From positions 62,001-126,000 of the forward strand of contig JARGEQ010000091.1 of NCBI GenBank assembly GCA_029211145.1: DNA of 64,000 nt, given 5' to 3'. Within the stretch, counting starts at the first letter, position 1. Each line of letters begins with the position of its first letter. The stretch is from Marinimicrococcus flavescens. GTDB lineage: Bacteria; Pseudomonadota; Alphaproteobacteria; Geminicoccales; Geminicoccaceae. Position numbers and translations under genes: made by a program. The notes under the pieces are model-generated. The model was not told where the DNA came from and ran no database searches. It was given only the letters and a program-made list of their open reading frames with translations. Below are positions 9,437-18,086 of the stretch, in pieces.

Positions 9437-11419
9437 TCAGATAGCCGGCACCGCATGGCCGGCGGGCATCTTGATGGTGCAGCGCAGCCCGCCTTCCGGA
9501 AATTCCAGCGCGGCATGGCCGCCGAGCGCGTGCCGGATGCTCTCCTCCACCAGGCGGTGGCCGAAGCCGCGCCGGCCGGGCGCGTGCACCGGCGGTCCGC
9601 CGCTTTCCATCCAGCGGATGCACAGTTCCGGATCCGCCGCCGCCAGATCGAGGCCCCAAGCCAGGCGGACCTCGCCGCACGCCACCGAAAGCGCGCCGTG
9701 CTTGGCGGCGTTGGTCGCGAGCTCGTGGATGGCGAGCGCCAGCGACTGGGCCGCGGCCGGCTTGAGCGACACCGGCTCGCCTTCGAGGGTGATGCGCCGG
9801 TCGTCGGCGCCCAGCCGGTAGGGGGCGAGCTCTGCCTCGAGGAGCTTTTCGAGACTCGCGCCCTCCCAGCCCGTCTCGGCCAGCAGCCCGTGGGCGTGAG
9901 CCAGGGCGCGCAGGCGGCCGCGGAAGGTCTCGGCCGTCCCGGCGTCAGGCAGCGAGGCGCTGGCAATGGCCGAGACCACCGCCAGGATGTTGCGCACGCG
10001 ATGGTCGAGCTCGGCCATCAGCAGGCGACGCTGCTCGTCGGCGCGCCGCTCCTCGGTGATGTCGAGCACCACCCCGTCCCAGGCGATGGAGCCGTCTTCC
10101 TGGCGGTGCGGGACGGCCATGCTGCGCAGCCAGCGCACGCCGCCGCGCGTGTGGATGGGCGCCTCGACCTTGAAGGGTGTCAGCTCGCGCGCCGAGCGGT
10201 CGAGGGCATCGCGCCACCGGGCCAGGTGGTCCCCCTGCAGCACCCGGGACAGGTCGGTCATGCTCAACGGGCCGCGCAGCTCGTCGACGGAGATGCCCAG
10301 CAGGCTCTCGACGCCGCTGCTGGCGAAGGGATAGCTGACGCGGCCGTCGGGATGGAGCACCCGGCGATAGATCACGCCGGGGAAGTTGCGGGCGATCTCC
10401 GAAATCCGCCACTCGGTGGCGGCCTGGGCGGCGAGCGCGTGCAGCTCTTCCTCGGCGTGCTGACGGCGCTCGAAATTACCCACCAGGAAGAAGGCCAGCA
10501 GCCCCGCGATCAGCACCGTGCCGCCGCCTGCCCCCAGCATCGTCAGGTTCGACCAGAAGAGCGGCTGCTCGACCACCGCCGCCGGAGCGCCGATCGCCAC
10601 CGTCCAGCCGGTGCCCTGCGAGCGGATGAAGAGGGTGTAGACCCGCTCGCCCTCCTTGTTGAGGGAGAAGAAAAAGCTTTCCACCGACCGCTCGACCCGC
10701 TCGCGCAGCGAGGACGTGATGGCGGTGCCGACGAACTCCTCCTCGGCGCGGTTGCGGCCGCCGATTCTGAAGGCCGGATCGATGGCGGCCACCGTCCATT
10801 GCGCACCGGGCGCCACGCGCCGCAGGACGTCGCCCAGCACGCGCGAGTCGATCTCGGCGGTGAGAACCATGTCGATGCGGCCGTCATGCAGGACGGGCGC
10901 GCGGATCACGACCCGCGGCACGGCGTCCCCGAGCTCGCGCGGCAGGACCGTCGCTAGCGGCCGGCCGCTGCGCACCACCTGCGCGATCTGCTCGGCGACC
11001 CGGGCATGCATCTCCCCCGCGGGTTCGCCGACGCTGGCCACGACCTTCATGGTCCGGGCGTCGACGAGCCGCAGCCGCTTCCAGCCATACTGATTGCGGA
11101 GCCGGGCTGCCGCACCTTGCTGCAGCTCCTCGAGATCGCTGCCGTCGGGGGCGACGAAGGCCGAGATCGCCTCGAGGGCGGCGACGTGCCGGCCCAGCGT
11201 CTGGTCGATCTCCATGGCGGCGTCGCGGGTGGTGCGCCACACCCGTTCCTCGAGATTGCTGCGCTCGCGGCTCGCCTGGTTGTAGCCGAGCGCTGCCGCG
11301 AACAGCAGGATCGGCACCGCGGCCACGGCGGCGATCGCCACCAGGTAGAGGCGTCGGCGCATGGCGGGTGCGGCGGGCGTCCGCTGGCTCCTCGTGGACT
11401 GGTCAGGCGCGGCCTGCAT
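9437..11419 (-). CDS. HWE-family sensor histidine kinase with periplasmic sensor and PAS domain
   Basis: This is a 660-residue membrane sensor kinase. TM1 lies near residues 22-45, followed by a large extracytoplasmic region of Cache type ('VVIRAPVLHDGRIDMVLTAEI', 'GTGWTVAIGAPAAVV'), then TM2 ('LGAGGGTVLIAGLLAFFLVG'). A cytoplasmic PAS domain ('FPGVIYRRVLHPDGRVSYPF' to 'VVLDITEERRADEQ') precedes an HWE kinase core. The phospho-accepting His is about residue 473 in 'AELDHRVRNILAVV'; the N-box 'HELATNAAKHGAL' and the W-x-E-x-G-G-P box 'WMESGGP' are intact. It is downstream-adjacent to the sugar transferase on the same strand, but no response regulator is nearby, so it is an orphan. The signal is unknown. 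Confidence 0.93.
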   Translation of the reverse strand: MQAAPDQSTRSQRTPAAPAMRRRLYLVAIAAVAAVPILLFAAALGYNQASRERSNLEERVWRTTRDAAMEIDQTLGRHVAALEAISAFVAPDGSDLEELQQGAAARLRNQYGWKRLRLVDARTMKVVASVGEPAGEMHARVAEQIAQVVRSGRPLATVLPRELGDAVPRVVIRAPVLHDGRIDMVLTAEIDSRVLGDVLRRVAPGAQWTVAAIDPAFRIGGRNRAEEEFVGTAITSSLRERVERSVESFFFSLNKEGERVYTLFIRSQGTGWTVAIGAPAAVVEQPLFWSNLTMLGAGGGTVLIAGLLAFFLVGNFERRQHAEEELHALAAQAATEWRISEIARNFPGVIYRRVLHPDGRVSYPFASSGVESLLGISVDELRGPLSMTDLSRVLQGDHLARWRDALDRSARELTPFKVEAPIHTRGGVRWLRSMAVPHRQEDGSIAWDGVVLDITEERRADEQRRLLMAELDHRVRNILAVVSAIASASLPDAGTAETFRGRLRALAHAHGLLAETGWEGASLEKLLEAELAPYRLGADDRRITLEGEPVSLKPAAAQSLALAIHELATNAAKHGALSVACGEVRLAWGLDLAAADPELCIRWMESGGPPVHAPGRRGFGHRLVEESIRHALGGHAALEFPEGGLRCTIKMPAGHAVPAI

Positions 11420-11536
11420 GCGGCGAGCGGTCCTTCCTCGGCGGGCGGCAATTGAGCAGCGGTGTCACAACCGGGTCAAGCACCGGCGCGCCGGAGGACA
11501 TGGTCCGCCGGCGTTGCCTGCGCTAGCCTTGGCGCC

Positions 11537-11959
11537 ATGATCCGGATCACCGACAGAATCGCGCTCGACGAGAGCGAGATCGAGGAAAGCTTCATCCGCT
11601 CCGCCGGACCCGGCGGGCAGAACGTCAACAAGCTGGCGACGGCCGTGCAGCTGCGCTTCGACGTGCGCGGCTCACCGTCGCTGCCCGAGGATGTGCGCGA
11701 GCGGCTCGAGAAGCTGGCCGGGCGGCGGCTCACCCGCGAGGGCGTGCTGGTGCTGACCGCCCAGCGCTTCCGCACCCAGGAGCGCAACCGCCAGGACGCG
11801 CTGGAGCGACTGGTTGAGCTGGTCCGCAAGGCCACCGAGCGGCAGGCGCCGCGGCGCCCGACACGGCCGACCCTGGGCAGCCGCAAGCGGCGCCTGGAAG
11901 GCAAGACGCGGCGCGGCACCGTCAAGCGCCTGCGCCGCGTCCAGTCGGGCGAGGAATAG
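11537..11959 (+). CDS. arfB: Alternative ribosome-rescue peptidyl-tRNA hydrolase ArfB
   Basis: ArfB (YaeJ/ICT1 family) enters stalled ribosomes without a codon in the A site and hydrolyses the peptidyl-tRNA. The 140-residue product matches the usual length. The catalytic GGQ sits at residues 26-28 in 'SAGPGGQNVNKLATAV'. The C-terminal tail is strongly basic ('RKRRLEGKTRRGTVKRLRR'), as needed to occupy the empty mRNA channel. A longer open frame begins at 11462, but the ATG at 11537 fits the family start. It is convergent with the Tim44-like gene, 6 bases apart. Confidence 0.95.
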   Translation: MIRITDRIALDESEIEESFIRSAGPGGQNVNKLATAVQLRFDVRGSPSLPEDVRERLEKLAGRRLTREGVLVLTAQRFRTQERNRQDALERLVELVRKATERQAPRRPTRPTLGSRKRRLEGKTRRGTVKRLRRVQSGEE

Positions 11960-11965
11960 GCAGGC

Positions 11966-12910
11966 TCAGGCCTGCTGGATCGCCGAGAGCTGCCATGCGC
12001 CGCCGACCGGTCGCATGAAGGTCCAGATCTCGAGCGCCTCGACAGGCTGCGTCTCGCTTCCCTCGACGACGGCATTGCTCTTTCGATCGAGAGTCACGTC
12101 GATCAGGGAGAAGCGCATCGCCACGGTGGCGTACTCGACGCTTCCCTCGCGCCACGCCTCGGCCAGATCGCCCTGCAGCAGGCGCACGTCACGCAGCTCG
12201 TTGCGCACGCCGCGGGCGACGTTCTCGGCAATCTCGCCCTCGAGATGGCCGGCCACCTCGGCCGTGGCGAGCCGCCCGAGCGTGCCGGTGTCCTCGGCGG
12301 CGTAGGCCGCCTGGACCTGCTGGAGCAGCTGCTCGAAGCTGTCGTAGTCCTGCTGCTGGATGTCGATCGGGGTCTGCCCGGCCGATCGGCCGCTCATGCC
12401 GCCCATCCGGCCACCCATCGGGCCGGTCGCCGCCTCGCGGTGCAGCGGTGCGCCGCCGGCGGCCGCCGGCTGGAAGCGCCGCTGGAAGAAGCGCCAGGCG
12501 AGCATGCCCAGGAACACCACGAGGCCGACCTGCAGCAACAGGCCGAGGAACGAGGCGATCCCGCCCATGCCGCCCATGAAGCCGTAGCCCAGCAGCATGC
12601 CCAGCAGGCCGGCGCCAAGGAGCCCGCCCATGAAGCCGCCACGGCTCGCAAAGCCGCGCCCGGCACCGGCCGCACCGGCTGCCGCACCCGTCTGGCGGGT
12701 CGGCTGGGCGGCGGTGCTCTGGCTGTTCTGGAGCGGCGAGGCCTGGCGCGGGGCCGTCTGGGTCGCCGGCGGCGACACGAAGGAGCGGCTGCCGCGGCTG
12801 CCGAAGCTGCCGCCCCGGCCGCCACGAGCCTCGGCCACGCTGGCCGCTACGAGGAGGAACACCGCCACCAGGGCCAGAAGGCCGCGGCGACGAGAGCGGG
12901 AATCGGACAT
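11966..12910 (-). CDS. Tim44-like domain membrane protein
   Basis: The 314-residue protein has a signal peptide ('RRRGLLALVAVFLLVAASVAEA'), a Gly/Ser/Arg-rich low-complexity stretch, and Gly/Met-rich hydrophobic segments around residues 95-150 that form one or two membrane helices. A soluble C-terminal Tim44-like domain follows ('FEQLLQQVQAAYAAEDTGTL', 'RLATAEVAGHLEGEIAENVA', 'EALEIWTFMRPVGGAWQLSA'). Start ATG 12910 is chosen because AGGAG lies 7 bases upstream and the signal peptide begins there; the frame stays open to 12988. Such proteins are related to the domain of mitochondrial Tim44; the bacterial role is not settled. Confidence 0.9.
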   Translation of the reverse strand: MSDSRSRRRGLLALVAVFLLVAASVAEARGGRGGSFGSRGSRSFVSPPATQTAPRQASPLQNSQSTAAQPTRQTGAAAGAAGAGRGFASRGGFMGGLLGAGLLGMLLGYGFMGGMGGIASFLGLLLQVGLVVFLGMLAWRFFQRRFQPAAAGGAPLHREAATGPMGGRMGGMSGRSAGQTPIDIQQQDYDSFEQLLQQVQAAYAAEDTGTLGRLATAEVAGHLEGEIAENVARGVRNELRDVRLLQGDLAEAWREGSVEYATVAMRFSLIDVTLDRKSNAVVEGSETQPVEALEIWTFMRPVGGAWQLSAIQQA

Positions 12911-13015
12911 CCGGTGGCTCCTGGTCGTTCTCGTTGGGAGAGATGCTTTCGCAACATGGTGCCTCGACGCCGCGGAGGGAAGGGACACTGGCGCCCACCG
13001 GGCCTCTACCCTGGC

Positions 13016-13834
13016 TCAGCCCTCGTTCGTCGCGACGGCCGGCGGCGGCGCTGCCGGGGCGCAGCCGAGCCGCGCCAGCTCGTCCTTGCCGCGGACGGTG
13101 AGATCGCTGGTGAACAGGAACTGGTCTTCCGCATCCACCGGGTAGGCCTTGAGGCGGTAGTGGGTCCCCCATGGCCGCTCCTTGACGATCACGACGACCG
13201 GCCGGGCGAGATCGAGATAGGGGCTGGTCATCGCCACGTCCCGCAGCGCGCGGCGGGCGCGCCCGGCATCGTGCCGCGGATCGAGGTAGAAGTCGGCCAC
13301 GCACAACAAGGTGCCGGCGCCGTCGTTGGCGTTGCGGACATTGTTCTCCCAGATCCGGCCGTGCGGGATGGTGACCACCGTGTCGTCGGGCGTCACGATC
13401 TGCACCGCGCGGAAGCCCAGGTCGCGCACCTGGCCGTAATCGTCGCCGATCTCGATCCAGTCGTGCCGCCGGTAGGGGCGCTCGAACATCGCCACTATGC
13501 CGGCGAACAGGCTCGAGAAGTAGTCCTTGAGGGCGAAGCCGATCGCCAGCGCGGCGGCGCCCAGGAAGGCGATAAGGTTCTGGATGGTCGGCTCGATGAT
13601 GATCGGCACGATGCTGGCGATCGCCACCACGATGATCAGCAGGCGGGCGAGCGGCAGGAGCGGCATCACCGCGTGCTGCGTGCGCCGCGGCGCGTGGCCG
13701 AGGAGGCGGGGCGTCACCTGCTCGATCACCACGATGGCGAGCGTTGAGACCGCCACGACCATCGCCGCGTCGAACAGCGCGCTGCTGTCGAGGTTGCGGA
13801 GGATGCGGGCGGAGATGCTCTCGTCGCCGTTCAT
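13016..13834 (-). CDS. Small-conductance mechanosensitive channel, MscS family
   Basis: The 272-residue protein has three predicted helices (residues about 20-120), with a pore-lining helix rich in Gly/Ala ('AFLGAAALAIGFALKDYFSS'). The cytoplasmic MscS beta domain follows ('MFERPYRRHDWIEIGDDYGQ', 'VVTIPHGRIWENNVRN'). It releases solutes on hypo-osmotic shock. The start is 12 bases after the stop of the uncharacterised 404-residue gene, so it is probably the last gene of a three-gene operon with an FAD-dependent oxidase. Confidence 0.95.
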   Translation of the reverse strand: MNGDESISARILRNLDSSALFDAAMVVAVSTLAIVVIEQVTPRLLGHAPRRTQHAVMPLLPLARLLIIVVAIASIVPIIIEPTIQNLIAFLGAAALAIGFALKDYFSSLFAGIVAMFERPYRRHDWIEIGDDYGQVRDLGFRAVQIVTPDDTVVTIPHGRIWENNVRNANDGAGTLLCVADFYLDPRHDAGRARRALRDVAMTSPYLDLARPVVVIVKERPWGTHYRLKAYPVDAEDQFLFTSDLTVRGKDELARLGCAPAAPPPAVATNEG

Positions 13835-13846
13835 GGCAGGCCTCCT

Positions 13847-15061
13847 TCAGTAGCCGTCGACCCAGAACCCGGTGCTGGACAGCTCGTGGCGCACCGAGGG
13901 GTAGGCCAGCGGCGGCACATGCCACAGCCCGTCCTCGCAAGCGACCAGCCCGGCCCGCGCCAGCGAGCGCAGCCGGGTGCCGATGCGCGCCGGCTCGAAG
14001 GGCAGCATGGCGCGCGCCACCGTTTCCTCGAGCCCGTCATGCAGCAACAGGAGCTGCAGCAGCATGAGATCGTCGCGCGCCGCCTTGCCGGGAAAGGCGG
14101 GAAGCTTCAGTTGCTGCCAGGGCACCACCAGGAGGTCGGGGCGGGGCCGCTTCTCTGCGTCCTCGTTGCCGGCGGCGCTTTCCTCCGGCTCCTCCTCGGG
14201 CGGCGGCAGGCGCAGCGCCTCGCCCCACAGCGCGCGGGCGGTGCCGGCACTGCCCCGGGCGGAAGCGGCGAGACGGCGCAGATATTCCGGCGGCTCGTCG
14301 CCGCAGGGTCCGTCCCCCACCAGTACGCCGCCGCTCCGCTCGACGCAGCGCAGCGCCGGCATCGAGAACCAGCGGTGCAGCCGTGCGGCATCGAGCGGCC
14401 CGGGCACCAGCCTCGCCTGGAAGCTCACGTCGATCTCGATCGCCTCCTCGAGAAAGCGCCAGGCCCAGCTGCCGCAGCCGAGCACGGTCGGCGCGGTGCG
14501 CTCCTGCAGCCGGTCGAGCAGCAGGCGAAGTGCCTCCAGGCTTTGCGGCGTCCGCAGGAACAGGCGCTCGAGCGCCGGCACGACGAGCGGCTGGGCGTCC
14601 AGCGCCTCGATGGTGGCGAGGATCGTCTCGGGCTCGCCGAGGAGCGTCGCCCGCGGCGGCGCCTCCGCGATCCGGTAGCCGCGCACCGCGGCGAGGTGCC
14701 GGAGCGCCTCCCTGCCGCCGGCATGGGGCGGGTCGATGACCACCGGCATGCCCCGCCCGCCCGCTGCCTCGAGCGCCTCCGCGAGCCGGGCGCCGCGTTC
14801 CTCCAGCATGAACGGCGGCAGGCGGCGGTGCAGGGCCGCGTCTTCCAGGGCCGCGCCGTGGGGATCCTCGGCTTCCTCGAGGGAAGGCGGCGTCTCGTCG
14901 CTCCTGAAGCGCTGGAGGAACCGGGTGATGCCCTGGCGAACCGCCTCGCGCGCCGGCGCCGAAGGCGTCGAGAACTCGTGGGGCGGAACGAAGCGCCACA
15001 GCTTCTCTTCCTCCGCCCTCGCAGCCCCGTTTTCCTCGCCCATGCCGGGCTGTCCTTTCAT
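13847..15061 (-). CDS. Uncharacterised protein between an FAD oxidase and MscS
   Basis: I do not recognise this 404-residue protein. It has no transmembrane helix and no visible Walker A loop. A middle segment ('PLVVPALERLFLRTPQSLEA', 'TAPTVLGCGSWAWRFLEEAI') looks like an alpha/beta domain. The C-terminal about 60 residues ('LLQLLLLHDGLEETVARAML', 'RLRSLARAGLVACEDGLWHV') resemble a winged helix-turn-helix. Around residues 310-330 it is Glu/Pro-rich. The start ATG overlaps the stop of the FAD oxidase gene as ATGA, implying translational coupling. MscS follows 12 bases later, so a role linked to the channel or its regulation is an inference from position only. Confidence 0.75.
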   Translation of the reverse strand: MKGQPGMGEENGAARAEEEKLWRFVPPHEFSTPSAPAREAVRQGITRFLQRFRSDETPPSLEEAEDPHGAALEDAALHRRLPPFMLEERGARLAEALEAAGGRGMPVVIDPPHAGGREALRHLAAVRGYRIAEAPPRATLLGEPETILATIEALDAQPLVVPALERLFLRTPQSLEALRLLLDRLQERTAPTVLGCGSWAWRFLEEAIEIDVSFQARLVPGPLDAARLHRWFSMPALRCVERSGGVLVGDGPCGDEPPEYLRRLAASARGSAGTARALWGEALRLPPPEEEPEESAAGNEDAEKRPRPDLLVVPWQQLKLPAFPGKAARDDLMLLQLLLLHDGLEETVARAMLPFEPARIGTRLRSLARAGLVACEDGLWHVPPLAYPSVRHELSSTGFWVDGY

Positions 15062-16179
15062 GCGGCCGCAGCCGGCGGCAGCTCGCCGCGGGCCCAGCCG
15101 GGCAGAAGCATCGGATCGAAGCCGCCGGTCGCGGCCTCGGCGAGCCGGCTGCCCATGACGGCGGCGAACTTCGCCATCTGCCCCGAGCAGCCGGTGGCGT
15201 AGACGGTGCGGCCCTCGAGCCCGCCGGCGATGAAGGCCTGGTCGGGCGAGTAGCAGGTGAAGCACACCCTGGCGCCGGTCACCCGGTAGCGGTCGAGCCC
15301 GCTTATGTGCGGGCGCAGGAAGCCGAGAAGCTCCTCCGGCTCGCCGGCCTCGAGGCGGCGCGGTGCCGCGGGATCGCCCGGCCGGCTGTGCGCGCCGGCA
15401 CCGAACTTGAGGTCCATACCGTCGAGCGGGGGTACCAGGTAGATGTCGCTCGTGCCGCCGAAATCGAGGAAGCAGGGGCTGCCGGCCCACTCCCGGGCGA
15501 TGTCGGGCGGGGGCCTGAGGTAGAGGACCACCGCGCGGCGCGGCTCGAGGCGCGGGGCCAGCCGGTCGAGCAGGCGGCCGGTCCACGCCCCCGCCGCGAT
15601 GATGAGCGCGTCGCCCTCGACCTGCCCGCCATCCGCCAGGACGGCGCGGGCGCGGGAAGGCTCGACCGCGACCACCTGGCCATTATCGCGCATCACCACG
15701 CCGCGCTCCGCCAGCCAGGCCAGCAGGTCGGCGATGATGCGCTCGGTGAGCAAGGCGCCGCCGCGCGCGGTGAACAGGCCGAAATCCCCGGGTGCGAGCT
15801 CGAGGAACGGGCAGCGCCGGGCCAGCTCGCCGGGCTCCCAGATGTCGTAGGCCTGGCCCAGCGCGTCGAAGCCGTCGCGGCAGGTGTGGATCCAGTCGCC
15901 CGGCGCGCCGCCGGTCACCAGCATGCCGGTCTCGCGATAGTGGCTGCGGCCGAGATCGGCCCACAGCCGCTCCCAGGCGGCATAGGCCTCGTGGATCAGC
16001 CGGCCGCGCCCGTCGCCGGCGGCGTGGGCCAGGCGGATCAGGCGGTGGCGGTCGAAGGAGGAGGCTGCCGGGTTGGGCAGGGGCCCCTGCTCGAGCAGCA
16101 CCGGCTCGTGGCCCTGGCGCGCCAGCCACCAGGCGGCCGACAGGCCGACGAGCCCCGCACCGACGACGATCACCCGCAT
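15058..16179 (-). CDS. FAD-dependent amine oxidoreductase (monomeric sarcosine oxidase/SolA type)
   Basis: The 373-residue DAO-family flavoprotein has an N-terminal dinucleotide-binding motif 'VIVVGAGLVGLSAAWWLARQ', an acidic strand end 'VLLEQG' and the 'SSFDRHRLIRLAHA' stretch. That stretch corresponds to the S-S-x-x-x-x-R-x-x-R flavin-contact region of monomeric sarcosine and N-methyltryptophan oxidases. A C-terminal 'GCSGQMAKFAAVMGSRLAE' matches the region around the active site. The likely reaction is oxidative demethylation or deamination of an N-methyl amino acid; the substrate is not assignable. It is the first gene of the operon leading to MscS (ATGA overlap with the next gene). Confidence 0.88.
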   Translation of the reverse strand: MRVIVVGAGLVGLSAAWWLARQGHEPVLLEQGPLPNPAASSFDRHRLIRLAHAAGDGRGRLIHEAYAAWERLWADLGRSHYRETGMLVTGGAPGDWIHTCRDGFDALGQAYDIWEPGELARRCPFLELAPGDFGLFTARGGALLTERIIADLLAWLAERGVVMRDNGQVVAVEPSRARAVLADGGQVEGDALIIAAGAWTGRLLDRLAPRLEPRRAVVLYLRPPPDIAREWAGSPCFLDFGGTSDIYLVPPLDGMDLKFGAGAHSRPGDPAAPRRLEAGEPEELLGFLRPHISGLDRYRVTGARVCFTCYSPDQAFIAGGLEGRTVYATGCSGQMAKFAAVMGSRLAEAATGGFDPMLLPGWARGELPPAAAA

Positions 16180-16330
16180 CCCGCTCTCCTGCCGGCGATT
16201 GGTCCAAAAGCGCGAACAGCGCGTTCTCGGATGCCGGCGTTCACATCGCCCGCCGCGGCCTTACATCTCGGAGCAGGCCCAGGGCCCGGATTGAAAGCCG
16301 GCAAGCACGGCAGGCAAGGGAAGGCATAGC

Positions 16331-16933
16331 ATGACCAAGGTCCTCGTTCTCTATTACAGCAGCTACGGCCACGTCGAGACGATGGCCCATGCGGCGGCCG
16401 AAGGGGCGCGCGAGGTCGAGGGCGTCGAGGCGGTGGTCAAGAGGGTGCCCGAGCTGGTGCCCGAGGAGATCGCCCGCAAGAGCGGCTTCAAGCTCGACCA
16501 GAAGGCGCCGGTGGCGACCCCCGCCGAGCTCGCCGACTACGACGCCATCATCCTGGGCACGCCCACCCGGTTCGGCAACATGGCCTCGCAGATGCGCAGC
16601 TTTCTCGACCAGACGGGCGGGCTCTGGGCGAAGAACAGCCTGGTCGGCAAGGTCGGCAGCGTCTTCACCAGCAGCGGCACCCAGCATGGCGGCCAGGAAT
16701 CGACCATCCTGACCACCCACGTTACGATGCTTCATCTGGGCATGGTGATCGTGGGCCTTCCCTATAGCTGCACCGAGCAGAACGGCGTCGAGGAGGTCAA
16801 GGGCGGCTCGCCCTACGGCGCCTCGACCATCGCCGGCGGCGACGGCAAGCGCCAGCCCAGCGCCAAAGAGCTGGGCATGATGCGCTTCCAGGCCCGCCAC
16901 GTCGCCGTCATCGCGAAAAAGCTCGCGTCCTGA
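16331..16933 (+). CDS. wrbA: NAD(P)H:quinone oxidoreductase, WrbA type
   Basis: This is a flavodoxin-like enzyme that reduces quinones by two electrons using FMN. The 200-residue protein has the FMN phosphate loop '[19 protein letters not shown]', '[21 protein letters not shown]', '[20 protein letters not shown]', '[20 protein letters not shown]' and '[20 protein letters not shown]', all characteristic of WrbA. AAGGGAAGG lies 7 bases before the ATG. Its neighbour downstream is a glutathionyl-hydroquinone reductase, so the pair likely forms a quinone-detoxifying group. Confidence 0.97.
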   Translation: MTKVLVLYYSSYGHVETMAHAAAEGAREVEGVEAVVKRVPELVPEEIARKSGFKLDQKAPVATPAELADYDAIILGTPTRFGNMASQMRSFLDQTGGLWAKNSLVGKVGSVFTSSGTQHGGQESTILTTHVTMLHLGMVIVGLPYSCTEQNGVEEVKGGSPYGASTIAGGDGKRQPSAKELGMMRFQARHVAVIAKKLAS

Positions 16934-16938
16934 GCAGC

Positions 16939-16970
16939 GCGGCAAGGGTGCCCCGGCGCACCCTTGCCGC
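16939..16970 (+). terminator. Strong hairpin after wrbA
   Basis: Perfect 13-bp arms (GCGGCAAGGGTGC and its complement) surround a 6-base loop, 5 bases past the wrbA stop codon. It lacks a U-run on either strand, so it may act as a 3'-end stabilising hairpin or a partial terminator before the hydroquinone reductase gene. Confidence 0.5.
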
Positions 16971-16997
16971 GGCCCGTCATCGAAAGGAGGCACCGCC

Positions 16998-17975
16998 ATG
17001 GGACTGCTCGTCGACGGACGCTGGCAGGACAGATGGTACGATACCGGGAGCACCGGCGGGCGCTTCGAGCGCAAGGCGTCGAGCTTCAGGAACTGGATCA
17101 CCCCGGACGGCAGCGCCGGCCCCTCGGGCGAGGGCGGCTTTCCGGCCGAGCCCGGCCGCTACCACCTCTATGTCTCGCTGGCCTGCCCCTGGGCGCACCG
17201 CACCCTGATCTTCCGCCGCCTCAAGGGGCTCGAGGCGATGATCGGCGTCTTGGTGGTGCACTGGCACATGGGCGGGCAGGGCTGGACCTTCGAGGAGGCC
17301 CCCGGCGCCACCGGCGACCGCCTCCACGGCAAGCGCTTTTTGCACGAGATCTACACCACCGCCGATCCCGCCTACACGGGCCGGGTCACCGTCCCCGCGC
17401 TCTGGGACGAGAAGCGGAAAACCATCGTCAGCAACGAATCCTCCGAGATCATCCGCATGCTGAACGGCGCCTTCGACGGCGTCGGCGCCACCGAGGGCGA
17501 CTATTATCCCGAAGCGCTGCGGCCCGAGATCGACCGCCTCAACGAGCGCATCTACGCCACCGTCAACAACGGCGTCTACCGCGCCGGCTTCGCCACCACC
17601 CAGGAGGCCTACGAGGAGGCGGTGCGCGAGCTCTTCGCCAGCCTCGACTGGCTCGAGACCATCCTCGCCCGCCAGCGCTACCTCGCCGGCCGCACCATCA
17701 CCGAGGCCGACTGGCGCCTCTTCACCACCCTGGTCCGCTTCGACGCCGTCTATCACGGCCACTTCAAGTGCAACCTCCGCCGCATCGCCGACTATCCGGC
17801 GCTCCAGGGCTGGCTGCGCGAGCTCTACCAGCGGCCCGGCATCGCCGACACCGTCGATTTCGACCACATCAAGCGGCACTATTACGGCAGCCACACCACT
17901 ATCAATCCCACCGGCATCGTGCCGCTCGGCCCCGACCTCGATCTGACCGCGCCGCACGGCCGCGACCGGCCCTGA
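16998..17975 (+). CDS. Glutathionyl-hydroquinone reductase (Xi-class glutathione transferase)
   Basis: Enzymes of this class (YqjG/EcnA/PcpF) reduce glutathionyl-hydroquinones back to hydroquinones. The 325-residue length is right. The catalytic Cys is in 'SLACPWAHRTLIFRRLKGL'; family markers include 'RFLHEIYTTADPAYTGRVTV', 'PALWDEKRKTIVSNESSEII', 'GVYRAGFATTQEAYEEAV' and the C-terminal 'HYYGSHTTINPTGIVPLGP'. AAGGAGG lies 7 bases before the ATG. It follows wrbA, which fits joint handling of quinones. Confidence 0.95.
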   Translation: MGLLVDGRWQDRWYDTGSTGGRFERKASSFRNWITPDGSAGPSGEGGFPAEPGRYHLYVSLACPWAHRTLIFRRLKGLEAMIGVLVVHWHMGGQGWTFEEAPGATGDRLHGKRFLHEIYTTADPAYTGRVTVPALWDEKRKTIVSNESSEIIRMLNGAFDGVGATEGDYYPEALRPEIDRLNERIYATVNNGVYRAGFATTQEAYEEAVRELFASLDWLETILARQRYLAGRTITEADWRLFTTLVRFDAVYHGHFKCNLRRIADYPALQGWLRELYQRPGIADTVDFDHIKRHYYGSHTTINPTGIVPLGPDLDLTAPHGRDRP

Positions 17976-18086
17976 GGGAGGCCAATGTCCGGGCCGTCTC
18001 CAGGGCGTGCCACCGCCATCGGCCGGCGTGCCGCATGCGGGGGGCGACTTCACGCAGGCTGTCCAGAGCAACGGGAGATCCGGTCG

